Program-made: the position numbers and the translations under genes | Assembly (NCBI RefSeq): GCF_009870125.1 | Contig: NC_046680.1 | Coordinates: forward strand, 7,316,001-7,380,000 | Source: Drosophila pseudoobscura | Lineage: Eukaryota; Arthropoda; Insecta; Diptera; Drosophilidae | Direction: 5' to 3' | DNA: 64,000 bases | Shown here: positions 53,891 through 64,000 of the stretch, one piece after another | How the letters are laid out: each line of letters opens with the position of its first letter | How positions within the stretch are numbered: the stretch's first letter is position 1 | The notes under the pieces: generated by a model | Databases searched by the model: none | The model's input: the letters and a program-made list of their open reading frames with translations, nothing else | Told to the model about the DNA's origin: nothing

Positions 53891-54406
53891 ATGGGGAAAG
53901 ATGGGAGGGCACACAAGCCCCCAAAGAAGAAGGCCGCAACGATGTTGAGTGGAATCGAAGAAGTACCAGCGCCAGAGGCAGCCCCAACTCCAACGGCAGC
54001 CGGTGGAAGGGCTAGGGGAACCAGCCCCCATCCCCCGGCTAGTGGTGGGACCATTGCGGCTTTGGTGAGCGGCTTGCACCACTCGGGGGCACGTGACATC
54101 CAGTCGCTGCACCAGCCACTGCTCGATTGCGAGGAGCGGGCCCTGGCCATCAAGCAACACCTCAGAGGGCATCGGGGCCATGGCACTGAGGCGTCGCCCC
54201 ACGAGTCCATGCCGCGATTCATAGTCGATATCGAGGAGGAGCCATCGGAGTCGTCGCAGAGTATTGGAGGGCAGGAACACCAGGATCAGGAACACCCAGA
54301 GCAAGAGCATAGTGGCGGTGGCGGTGGTGGTGCCGGCGCGAGCTCCTCTCGACGCTTCAGTCACTTCAATCTGGCCCTGCGACGTTTCTCCCACATCCAT
54401 GTCCAT
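53891..54406 (+). CDS. Alternative first coding exon 3 of Kidins220 (172 codons)
   Basis: The ATG starts MGKDGRAHKPPKKKAATMLS. The frame runs 172 codons to a phase-0 donor (CAT followed by GTAAAT). The peptide has a lysine-rich start, an Ala/Pro/Gly linker, a leucine-containing middle (IQSLHQPLLDCEERALAIKQ), an acidic/Gln stretch and a glycine run, then RRFSHFNLALRRFSHIHVHV before the splice site. Its composition is clearly coding. It would give the longest N-terminal form of the protein. No known domain is seen; the basic-aromatic end could be membrane-associated. Confidence 0.65.
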
Positions 54407-56101
54407 GTAAATGCACACCAACGATCCTTGCATTCTTGTTCTCCTTGTTGTTCTTGTCACGTTTGTTGCTCTGCTGCTTTGACCCCAACCCCCAACCCCC
54501 AACCCCTAACGTTAACCGTAACCCGCAACCCCGAACCACGCACTTACACCCATGGGATCCCCGCATAATAAGCAGAATATGCAGAGAAAGAGAGAGAGAG
54601 AAATGTTCCCCGAGGAAAACCAGTATATATCGGATCTAAAAATAAACTTCTTGTTGCTTGCTGCTGGCTGCTGACTGCTGGCTGCTTGCTGCAGCTTATG
54701 GCTTTACTAAAACGAATGAAGAGGCCACTAATGCTGCAAGAATGGTCTGTTCTTCGTTTCTTCAGCCTTTGTTCTGCCTCTGTTCTGGCTTCAAGTGGCT
54801 GGCTTTCCTCTCCTTTCCTGGGAAGTGTCAGTGGCTCATGAGGCTGATTACGAGTGTTGGCTGCCTCTTGACTGGAGGGCCCATTAAGTGACACGCGATT
54901 CTATTGTGGGTCGAGTCCAAAATAAACCAACTCAATCGCTCATTAAGTGTCTCCCCGATATCAGAGACTGTCCATCTCTGTCGCGATTCTCAAGTGTCGC
55001 GAACGAGTGCTCTGTGGGGGGGAAGGAGTTTCATTAGCCTAATGGAAGCCATAAACTATAAAGAACATCGATGTAATTACACGTGCATTTCACTCGAATG
55101 CGGATGGCTGGTCATCGGTTGGCCTTCTGAGAGCATAAATTAAAGTGAAACTCTTTATGCAAGGCAGCGGCTCTTGGACTCTTGAGACTTAGACCACAAA
55201 CAAAACCAGCCACTGACCAGTCCGCTGGCTGGTCAATCAGTTGTGGTGCAACGCTCGTGGCAGCAGCAGCGGCAGCACCAGCTGCGGGTCAACAAAATAA
55301 TAATACCAAAATTGGCAAACAAGTTCCTCTAAGTGCGAGTGCGAGTGCGAGTGCGAGTGGTTTTTCTGGCCAATTATATGCGACACGAAACGGCATTTCC
55401 ATAGAGCGTGGAGTGTAGAGTGTGGAGCGTGGAGCACACCTACCGACTGCCACCCCATGGCTGATTACAGTGGGACGGAGATGACTACTTTTGCGTGCAA
55501 ACCCCATTCTCACAGCAGCAGCAGCAGCAGCGGCGGCGGCAGCAACGGCAGTGGATGATAAGCGCCCCCCCACCACACATCACGCGTCAGACGGGACCCG
55601 ACCAGGGAGCTACTAAGGCGGCACTACGGAACAGTTGCTGCATTCGACTCGCTTCGCATTCCCCAAGAAACGCTCAAGAAAACCTAAACGCTCGCGCCGC
55701 ACAGAATCGTACGGGAGCACGGAAGCACGGGAGCACTGGAGCACGGGAATTAATTAACTGCCAATTAATGAAGCGGCAAAAAGAGAAAGAAGAATATTTG
55801 CTTATTAATATTATGCACATACCGTACCCGTATGCACTTGGTGGTGCACTCGATGCCAGTTCTCGCGAGTGATTCTGCTACTGTTTTTTTCCTTCTCAAT
55901 TGTGTGATTTATGTGATACTGTGACAAATGAAGAGCAGAATTTCCATGTTTGTGCAGTCGCTGGTTTTATCAGCTTGACGCAGCACGTACCGTCGTACCG
56001 TCTCCGCTCGTACACCGCGACCAAACAAAACAGAGCTAATTAATCAAATAGAGACAAATTCAAGAGCAAATTTAATTGCCAGACACAGCAAAAGAGCAAT
56101 C
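54407..56101 (+). other. Intron with simple repeats and the leader of first exon 4
   Basis: No supported exon before 56,102. Contains GCTGGCTGCT repeats (54,656-54,690), GAGA (54,586-54,601), a GAGTGC hexamer tandem (55,335-55,360) and CAG/CGG runs (55,515-55,545). The 200 bp before 56,102 are probably promoter and leader for the fourth first exon. Confidence 0.4.
55335..55360. repeat. GAGTGC hexamer tandem
   Basis: Four copies of GAGTGC in non-coding DNA upstream of the fourth Kidins220 first exon. Confidence 0.75.
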
Positions 56102-56197
56102 ATGAAACTATCCAAAAGCTTCGATGAGTTGATCTTGAGCGCCTCGCGGCTGAGCCTCAATAATCTGCGATCGCCAGGCAAGAAGAAATCTAAAAAT
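56102..56197 (+). CDS. Alternative first coding exon 4 of Kidins220 (32 codons)
   Basis: An ATG preceded by AGCAATC opens MKLSKSFDELILSASRLSLN and ends with a lysine-rich stretch (GKKKSKN) at a phase-0 donor (AAT followed by GTAAAG). Its Ser/Leu pattern and basic end look like a genuine peptide. It is the closest first exon to the common body, 1.5 kb upstream. Confidence 0.6.
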
Positions 56198-57681
56198 GTA
56201 AAGTATACTCGAACTCGAACAGTAAATAATACCCATAGATTAAAGAGCATATTGGTTGGGTTGCATTCTGCAATCCATTGAAAATTTGGTTAAACATTTC
56301 CCAGCAAAAGGAATTCAATTGAAACTACAACAAAATATACAAATATTTTAATAATTTAATAAACTTTAAACCATAATGAAAGAAGTACAAAAATATGGGA
56401 TATCACAAAAGCAGAATGGATTCTGTGTTTATTCCTGACAATACGATGCTTAATATATCTTTGAGAATACCTATCACAGATTTTCCATTAATCCATAACA
56501 AATTAGAACTCTTTTAATGGGTATCTGGTCTGATATTTACCCAATCGTCTGTCTGGCTACGCATTTGCTATGCCCGAATGCATTTTAACACCTTCTCTCG
56601 ACTGTAACTGAAAACTAAACCACAATCAAGGCAAATCTCAAGCTAAAAATGAGAGACTCTACAGAACACCCTATGTGCCATACTCGCACATATTTGTTTA
56701 ATCGAACATTTCACCTTTCATTGCGATTGAAAGAGATGTTGACAAAAATAAGGAATGAAATGAAGTGAAATAAATTAATTTGAAGCCCCTGCAGTGCGTG
56801 AGTGGTGGTGAATGGCATTTGTTCAAATAGCAAATACGACAATCTGTGGCATTATCACACTACCTGTCCAGATCTACGCCCAAATGGGCTATCTGTTTGC
56901 GGCGGGGCTTATGGGATCAAACGATGTCTAGGGACTCACGTAGACGCCCTCACCTTCGCCTATCCGCGTATCATCACGGATAAAGGTTGTGTGGTTTTTG
57001 GGTTTGCGAAAAAGGGTTTACCCAAAAGTTATTTATAAACACCCTCATGCTGAGATATTTTTATACAGTCGCACCACAGACACCACGACACACTTTCATT
57101 GGAATACTGATTTCTTGGAGAACTGTAAAATTCGCACTGGATTCTTTTTATAACCATAATTTATTGATGGCCAAAAAATTACCAACCGGGTGAATCATGG
57201 CCTTTTTTGGATGATTTTTAACCAATCAACAACATTACTTATGCTTTAAAAAACTCCGCTGGGCCCCCGCCCCCCAAACGCCTCCCACATTGATGCTCGG
57301 ACTCGAGACGCACAAGCGAATGCTGCAAAAGAGTATGCCATGCATGGGTTTTTTGTCTTGGGTGTTGTTGTTGTTGTTGAACTGATCCCAAATTCAATAC
57401 AAAGCGTACCCACCCCTATGTTCCCCCAAATTTGGTTCCTGTTTGGTTTGAGCATGTAATAGGTTGAAGAAATCCTGAATTAATACCGAGGATTACTAAT
57501 GACTCCTCTGGGGATTGATGTGTTCTCGCTTACCCCCAAAAACAGTTCTACAGATAACACCCGAATAACCCGAAACCAATTGATTTCCTGCATGATGTTC
57601 GTTTCAGTTCGATTCTAATTGATATCCCCACATCGATGCCAATCGTAATCCTTAGTAACACTTTCTATATTTCATACGCAG
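56198..57681 (+). other. Intron before the Kidins220 common body
   Basis: AT-rich, with no exon seen. It ends at the acceptor TTCATACGCAG. It contains a GTT run (57,363-57,377). Confidence 0.5.
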
Positions 57682-60600
57682 AACATAAATCGCTACGGAG
57701 AATCCATGGGTTCGCTGGGACATCGCGCCTTGCTACAGTTCATCGATAATAATGATATTTCCGGGCTGCGCGCCATCCTTGACAGCCGCCACCTGAACAT
57801 CGATGATCGGGATGAGGTTAGAGAGAGACAGTCCTAGTTCTAGTTTTCCCAGAGTATTCAGTTATTCAATCCTTTGCAGAATGCCACCACCGTGCTGATG
57901 GTTGTGGCCGGACGGGGTCTCACAGCATTCGTTCGGGAATTCCTGGCACGCGGCGCCGATGTCCAGGCCGAGGATCTGGACAGCTGGACCGCTCTGCTGT
58001 GTGCCGCCCGCAATGGGCACTTTGATGTCGTCCAACTTCTACTGGATCATGGCGCTGAGGTCGAGCATCGCGATATGGTAAGAAATAACCTTCCAATCGG
58101 CAAACAGAGCCAGCTAATCCTCGAACACTATCCACAGGGGGGCTGGACGAGTCTGATGTGGGCCGCCTATCGGGGGCACACGGAACTGGTGCGGCTGCTG
58201 CTGGAAAAGGGGGCCGATGGCAATGCGCATGGCAACTACCACTTAGGGGCCCTGCTCTGGGCAGCGGGACGGGGCTTCAAGGACATTGTGGAGCTACTGG
58301 TGCAGCGCGGCGCCAAGGTGAATGTCGGCGACAAGTACGGAACGACAGCCCTCGTCTGGGCCTGTCGACGGGGCAACGTGGAGATCGTGGACACTCTGCT
58401 GAAGGCCGGTGCCAATGTCGACACTGCTGGGATGTACTCGTGGACTCCACTGTTGGTGGCAGCTGCCGGTGGACACACGGACTGCGTGAGTTCCATTCTG
58501 GAGAAGAAGCCGAATGTGAATGCTCTGGATAAGGATGGAATGACGGCCCTGTGCATCGCCAGTCGTGAGGGATTCCAGGATATTGCTGCCTCCCTGATAG
58601 CAGCCGGCGCTTACATCAATATCCAGGATCGTGGGGCGGACACGCCCCTCATTCACGCCGTAAAGGCCGGCCATCGCACCGTTGTGGAGGCGCTGCTGAA
58701 GAAGCACGCAGACGTGGATATCCAGGGCAAGGACCGCAAGACGGCCATCTACACGGCCGTGGAGAAGGGCCACATCCAGATCGTGAAGCTGCTGCTATCC
58801 ACGAACCCCGACCTGGAGTCGTCCACCAAAGACGGCGACACACCGCTCATGCGGGCCGTGCGCAATCGCAATCTGGAGATAGTCCACATGCTGCTCGACC
58901 GCAAGGCCAAGGTGATGGCCGCCGATAAGCGCGGCGACACCTGTCTGCACATAGCCATGCGAGCGCGCAGCAAGGCGATAGTGGAGGCGCTCCTGCGCAA
59001 TCCCAAGCACAGCCAGCTCCTGTATCGGGCGAACAAGGCGGGCGAAACGCCCTACAACATCGACACCCTGCACCAGAAGACGATACTCGGCCAGGTGTTT
59101 GGGGCCAGGCGTCTTAACACCAACGAGGACTCCGAGGGCATGCTGGGCTACGAGCTGTACTCCTCCGCCCTGGCAGACGTGCTCAGCGAGCCCACGCTGA
59201 CGACGCCCATCACCGTCGGACTCTACGCCAAGTGGGGCAGCGGCAAGAGTTTCCTGCTCAACAAACTGCGCGACGAGATGAACAACTTTGCCAAACAGTG
59301 GGCCGAGCCGCCCGCGAAGACCAGCGGCCTCCTGTTCATCGTGTGTCTGCACGTGGCGTTGCTCATCGGCACCATTGTCGGGCTGAGCACCTGGTCGACG
59401 GTCTGCGGCGTGTCATCCGCCGCAGCCTTCATGCTGGTGGCCTACTTGTTGCTGGCGGCTGTGAAATACTGCAACTATCAGATGGACATGCTCTGGGCCT
59501 ATTCCGTGCAGCATGGTCTGGAGAAGCGAATGACACGGCTGCGCCTCATCCTGCAGGTGGCATTCTGCCACCCGCCTGGCCCCCAGTCCGATTCCCAAGC
59601 CAAGCCGGTGCGCTTCCACTTTGCGGAGGCCAACAGTGCATCGCCGACGGGCGACGGAGCCGTGGCCCACATGCTGGCGGCCCTTCTGGGTGCCTTGGAG
59701 TCACACTACGGCTGGCTGGCCACCCGCCTGTACCGCGCGTTCCGCCCCAAGTGCCTCAAGGCGGACGTGGGCTGGCGCTGGCGGCGCATGTGCTGCATTC
59801 CCATTGTCGTAATCTTCGAACTGGCGCTGGTCACCCTGGTAACTGGCATCTCCCTAATCGTGGCCTACTTCACGTACGCCAATGCCAAGGAGCGGGAGCA
59901 GATCCAGGTGGTGCTCTATGTGGTGGCCGCCATCCTGGGCACCCTCATCTGCACGCACCTGCATGTTCTTGCCAAGGTATGCGTCGCCCTGTTCACCTCC
60001 CACATCCGGCAGCTGAAGCGAGCGGTGCGCACCAGCGAAACGGCTCCCCTGACGATGCTCGGCGCCGAGGTTGCGGTGATGACGGACATGGTCAAGTGCC
60101 TGGACTCGTTCACCAATCAGCAGAGCCGGCTGGTGGGCGTGATCGATGCCCTCGACTCGTGCGACACGGAACGCATCCTCACCCTGTTGAACGCCGTCCA
60201 GACGCTGCTCTCCACGCCGAACCGTCCGTTTGTGCTGCTCATCTCGGTGGATCCCCATGTGATTGCCAAGGCGGCGGAGGCCAACAGTCGACGTCTGTTC
60301 ACCGAGGGTGGCATCGGGGGCCACGACTTCCTGCGGAACCTGGTCCATCTGCCCGTCTACCTGCAAAACTCCGGGCTGCGCAAGGTGCAGCGAGCCCAGA
60401 TGACCGCCCTGCTGTTCAAACGGAGTGGCGGCGGCGGTGAGTACCAGAACGACGATGGACCCACCCTGGGGCACTCTGTATCCGCGCGACGTCTGTCCAA
60501 TGCCTCGGAGATCGTTTCGAGCCAGGAGAAACTGCGTGGGCCGGCACGACCAGGCGGGGGCAAGAAGCTGCGCCTCTCCGAGTCGGTGGCCAGCTCGACG

Positions 60601-62820
60601 GGCTCCAATCTGCATCGCCTGGGTCAAAATCCCCAGGGTGTGCTCGACCTCTCGCGGATAGTGCTCACCGATGACTACTTCAGTGACGTGAATCCGCGCA
60701 GCATCCGGCGGCTGATGAACGTCATCTACATCACGGTGCGGCTGCTGAAGGCCTTCCAGATTGACTTTAGCTGGTACCGTCTCAGCTCCTGGATCAACCT
60801 GACGGAACAGTGGCCCCTGAGGGCCAGCATGATAGTGCTCCATCACGACCAGTTCATGGACACCAGTGCGGATGAGAATGTCTCCCTGCAGAGCGTATAC
60901 GAGAAGTGAGATATGGTTCGTACTGTGAATCTTTCGCTTACTTACATCTCTCTCATCCATAGACTGCGGCCCAAGCTTGCGTATTTGCGAGAGGCTGCAC
61001 CGCTTCTGGAGCTGGATCGGGATGAGCGGAAGCTGGATGCCTTCCTGCAGCTCCACAAATCGGACTTGCTTGTGGCAGACTTGCGCATCTTTCTGCCCTT
61101 CACCATCAATTTGGATCCGTATTTAAGGAAGGTTCTGAAGGGTAAGTGGCGGGCAACGAAAGCTAGTCCTGAATCCTTAAAAACTGAAATAAATCTCTCT
61201 TACAGAGGATCAGCAGACAATTGAGGATGAGAGCTCGCTTGTAATCCAAACCAGACCGAGCGTATACAACCAAATGCGTCAGCAGCCAGCGCCCACCACA
61301 TATGTGCCTTCGCCACAGCCACAGCCCTATCCGCCCTACCAAGTGTTCCAGAACGATTTTGTGCCCAACGAGATGCGATCGAGGAACCTCAGCTCAAGTA
61401 CGGAGCCCGTATCGCCGCTGATTGCCTCGCCCAGCGATTCCTTTGGCGTGAGTGTTTGAGGGGATGATCTTCAAATGGAAATGAGACCCTAATAACCACC
61501 TTTAAATTGTATACAGGAGGACATATTGCTGACACGTCTCACGGATCTGACAGTGGAGGGTGTCATCAGCCTGCTAGAGCGCATTGATGACATGAAGCCG
61601 GCCATGCCGAAGCTGGCGCCGGTGCTCCGTGATAATGCCATCAATGGACGCGTATTAAAGCACTGCGATATGCCAGATCTCAAATCGGTAGACAGAGCCC
61701 CTTCAAACTGTAATCCTTCCCCAGTTTCATGGCTAATTTCTTGCAGGTGCTGGGCCTGAGCTTTGGCCACTGGGAGCTGTTTCGCCTGCTGATCACAACG
61801 CTGAGGGAATGCGAGCGACAGCCGAGGAAGCAGAATCGCGCACTGCCGCAGGTCGCCGCAGTGGAGGCGCCGCCAGTTACTGTGCCCATGATCAAGGATG
61901 TGACGGATGCCCTGGTGCCGCCGCGCGAGTCCTTGTCGCGCAAGAACTCGGTCAGTCACATGGAGAAGCAGGTAAGAGGAGGGCCAACGGCAGAGCTGCA
62001 GAAGTGCAGGACATCTGTGATTGACCATGGATGTGCCGTGATTCGCTCTAACTCATGTGCTTTGATCTATTCTTATTCCGACCATTCTCTAACTAACCAA
62101 AAACGAAATGCAGTCGAAAGTGCACGACTACGAGTATCTCCAGGTAATGCAGACACCACGACACCACAGACTGATTCCAAATTCAATCAAAGCTTGCCTC
62201 CATGACACTCTCCAAATGCAACTAAAGCGGCTGCTATGTATCCTCCACTAAAGCCTCTATCTGCTTGTCCACAGGTCACACTGGAGGAGCAAATGATTTG
62301 CGGCACTTTGCAAACACTCAACGAGGAGGCGTACGAGGACGTGGCCAGCAGTGAGCGACCCAGTCCCACAGGTGAGATGTTAGCTACAGCCTCACAACTG
62401 CAATTGGCACCCATACGCGAGTCCTCCGAGTTCGGCTCGCCTTCCGACGAGCTGAAGCTGACTAGCATCCTGCAGCACCATGCCAAGACTCAGAACAACA
62501 ACAACAAGCACGCGGTGCCGGGCTCGTACTTGCATGCCGATTACAATCGCAGCGCCAGCTCCCATTCCCTACAGAGTCTGGGCGCTGGTGGTGGCAATGG
62601 GGGCAACGGGAACGGTAACGACTATTGCGGTAGCACCTTCGATCTTATGCATGTAGAATCTGTCGGTGGCGGTATCTATGAGATGCATCGTGCTGCGGCA
62701 CGACAAATCTCGATTAGCAGCGAGCGACTAACCGAACCCAGCTCTCTGCCCCTGCCCCTGGTGGTGGTCATACCCAATGGCTCCTCGGGGGAGCAGCACT
62801 ACGACGACACAAAGCTGTGA
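57682..62820 (+). CDS. Kidins220/ARMS orthologue: ankyrin-repeat membrane scaffold with KAP NTPase, common body (short C-terminal form)
   Basis: Exons: 57682-57816, 57880-58077, 58138-60905, 60963-61141, 61206-61447, 61517-61687, 61747-61971, 62114-62143, 62275-62820: 1497 aa, plus 32-172 residues from one of four first exons. Kidins220 is a membrane scaffold for neurotrophin and ephrin receptor signalling in vertebrates. About eleven ankyrin repeats (such as GGWTSLMWAAYRGHTELV) occupy 57.7-59.0 kb. After LGYELYSSALADVLSEP comes the KAP P-loop domain: Walker A GLYAKWGSGKS, Walker B-like RLVGVIDALDS. Two pairs of hydrophobic helices are inserted (LLFIVCLHVALLIGTIVGL onward, and PIVVIFELALVTLVTGISLI onward), the four-pass KAP topology. 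The tail has a Pro/Gln-rich segment and a SAM-like region (DILLTRLTDLTVEGVISLL, VLGLSFGHWELFRLL). Translation might also start at the in-frame Met in MGSLGHRALLQF (57,706). I recall the fly orthologue as CG42672. Confidence 0.95.
62275..62371 (+). CDS. Shortened version of the Kidins220 exon, spliced to the long C-terminus
   Basis: Inside the stop-containing exon (62,275-62,820) a good donor (CCCACAG followed by GTGAGA) occurs at 62,371/62,372 in phase 1. The acceptor at 63,691 (TTGCTTACCTCAG) resumes in the matching phase. The join yields SPTASAMYTHQQQQ. The resulting transcript bypasses the stop at 62,820 and extends beyond the window. Confidence 0.6.
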
Positions 62821-63691
62821 GATGTCCAGTCTTTCCCGTCGTCTGAAACTGAAACTATGTAAAGTGCATGTGAAGTATTACGGGAACTGGGATTGCGGGC
62901 TTTCTAACTTAACCTATAGTCTGACAATGGGCAAAACCATTTTAAAATTGGACCAATTGTCAATGAATCCTGTAAGAAACCAAAGCAGACCAAACCAAAA
63001 ACCAAAACATATATCATCTGGAACATTCTTTTATGCCTTGTTTGATTTACTTTTACTTTGGCTTGGCTTCGATCTGGACAGTATTATCGTATTATCTATC
63101 TATATCTATCTAAAGTACTAAAATTTGAGTTGTGCGACGATTACTAATTCATTCCAATTGTTATATTCGAAAGACGATTAGTTTAGTTTGATTAATTATT
63201 GGCCACAAGACATTTAAAATTGTGAACAACCAACCCTCCACCCACACACCACACACCACACATGGCAAGAACTCCAGTCTAACATAAAACATGAACATCT
63301 AACAACTAACCCTAACTAAGCCTACCCTCACGGAGACACCCCTTCCCCACCCAAGAAGAAAGTATCAATCAAATAAATGATAAACTTATGAACAACTCTC
63401 TACCACTTGCATTTTATTCAGCTTTACCCATTCTCTCCGTAACTGTGTGTTTGTTTATTTATCGCCCTTTTAACCTCTTTGTTCAGTTTGATGTTCGATG
63501 TTAAAAATAAGAACTATTTGTTGGTGTGCTGGTGAACCCATTGGGTGGCTCTGCAGCTGCCACAGCGTGTGGCAGTGGTTCCCTAATACCCTGATAAACC
63601 ATCCGTACCTTACCCTGTCCATATGATCTTTTAGAGCATGACACACCCACTGGTTGTGGGCCAGCAATGACGACTGCATTGCTTACCTCAG
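62821..63691 (+). other. 3' UTR of the short Kidins220 form, or intron of the long form
   Basis: The stretch is non-coding and AT-rich with CCACACACC repeats (63,240-63,260). AATAAA at 63,372-63,377 would end the short transcript after a 3' UTR of about 570 bp. The long form removes this sequence as an intron. Confidence 0.5.
63372..63377 (+). terminator. Polyadenylation signal AATAAA (short Kidins220 form)
   Basis: Canonical hexamer in AT-rich DNA between the stop codon at 62,820 and the next exon of the long form. Confidence 0.5.
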
Positions 63692-64000
63692 CCTCGGCCA
63701 TGTACACGCATCAGCAGCAGCAGCAGGCGCAGCCTTCGGGTCGCGATTCTATACTGAAGCAGCAGGGGAGTGTCAAGGGCGACAAGCGGGTATCGATTCA
63801 ACAAACATCGAGCAGTAATAATAACAACAACAACAACAATAATGCCAAGTCAGCAACGAATGTGGAATATATCTCCGAAGGAGCAGGAAGCAAAGTGCGA
63901 CTAACCGCAAGGCCGCCAGCAGGTAAAGATTGATTGATCGATTAAATATAAGTTTTTCCCAAAATAATCTGCTTAATGTTGTATTTAAGGACCCCGGCCA
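63692..64000 (+). CDS. Kidins220 long C-terminus, two exons, cut by the right edge
   Basis: Exon 63,692-63,922 encodes a glutamine run (YTHQQQQQAQPSGRDSILK), a basic stretch (GSVKGDKRVSIQQ), nine asparagines, and VEYISEGAGSKVRLTARPPA, ending at a phase-1 donor (GCAG followed by GTAAAG). An acceptor (TTGTATTTAAG) at 63,989 begins a further exon (GA CCC CGG CCA) in the same phase that runs off the window. Repeats of Q and N are common in fly neuronal scaffolds. An alternative acceptor at 63,664 (GGGCCAG) would also keep phase and add nine residues. Confidence 0.6.

Noticed and set aside
59232..60440. 402-codon plus-strand open frame inside the Kidins220 body
   Set aside because: It is the +1 shadow of the GC-rich Kidins220 exon; its composition (Gly/Arg/His-rich) and lack of domain content contrast with the clear ankyrin-KAP frame.
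59854..61056. 400-codon minus-strand open frame
   Set aside because: Antisense shadow of the same exon, made long by GC-rich third positions; it also crosses a verified intron of the sense gene.

Overview
The window is nuclear DNA of a fruit fly (Drosophila). The evidence is compact GT-AG introns of about 60 bp, Drosophila core-promoter words (Motif 1, Motif 6, DRE-like, TCT initiator), many CA/GA microsatellites, and proteins whose gene set I associate from memory with the right arm of chromosome 2 (Muller C, near D. melanogaster 57D). The species cannot be fixed from the sequence; an obscura-group fly is a guess. All gene models below were built by hand from reading frames, splice signals and phase matching.

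Layout. 1-17,367 is almost entirely non-coding: microsatellites, a tight cluster of three CTCF-like motifs at 4.46-4.54 kb, a weak minus-strand ORF pair near 5 kb, and probable untranslated first exons of the next gene (good donors at 3,844 and 9,983). 17,682-31,374 (+) is a nine-coding-exon RGK-family (Rad/Gem/Kir) GTPase of 486 aa; its first coding intron hosts an intronless, unrecognised minus-strand gene of 341 aa. Its 3' end converges with a small secreted-protein gene (32,545-32,949, -).

After a 3.6 kb gap comes a dense block of housekeeping-type genes. These are an SLC37-type sugar-phosphate antiporter (36,570-38,665, +), a 1318-aa MRP4-like ABCC transporter (39,243-43,903, -), a ceramide-1-phosphate/glycolipid transfer protein (44,679-45,511, -), the SAGA subunit SGF29 (45,906-46,957, -), ribosomal protein eL29/RpL29 (47,521-47,820, +), and the queuosine-salvage enzyme QNG1 (47,926-49,024, -).

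From about 49.9 kb to the right edge lies a Kidins220/ARMS orthologue (ankyrin repeats plus KAP P-loop NTPase), which runs off the window. Four separate first coding exons, spread over 5 kb and all in phase 0, can each join its common body. An internal splice donor in the stop-containing exon gives a second, longer C-terminus.

The most interesting points are the set of Kidins220 first exons, a ~200 bp repeat that forms the promoter region of both the lipid-transfer and QNG1 genes, the CTCF-like cluster, the unrecognised nested gene, and a 31-base C run (48 Cs with one A) inside an RGK intron. I see no bacterial-type system, CRISPR array, tRNA, rRNA or intact transposon.
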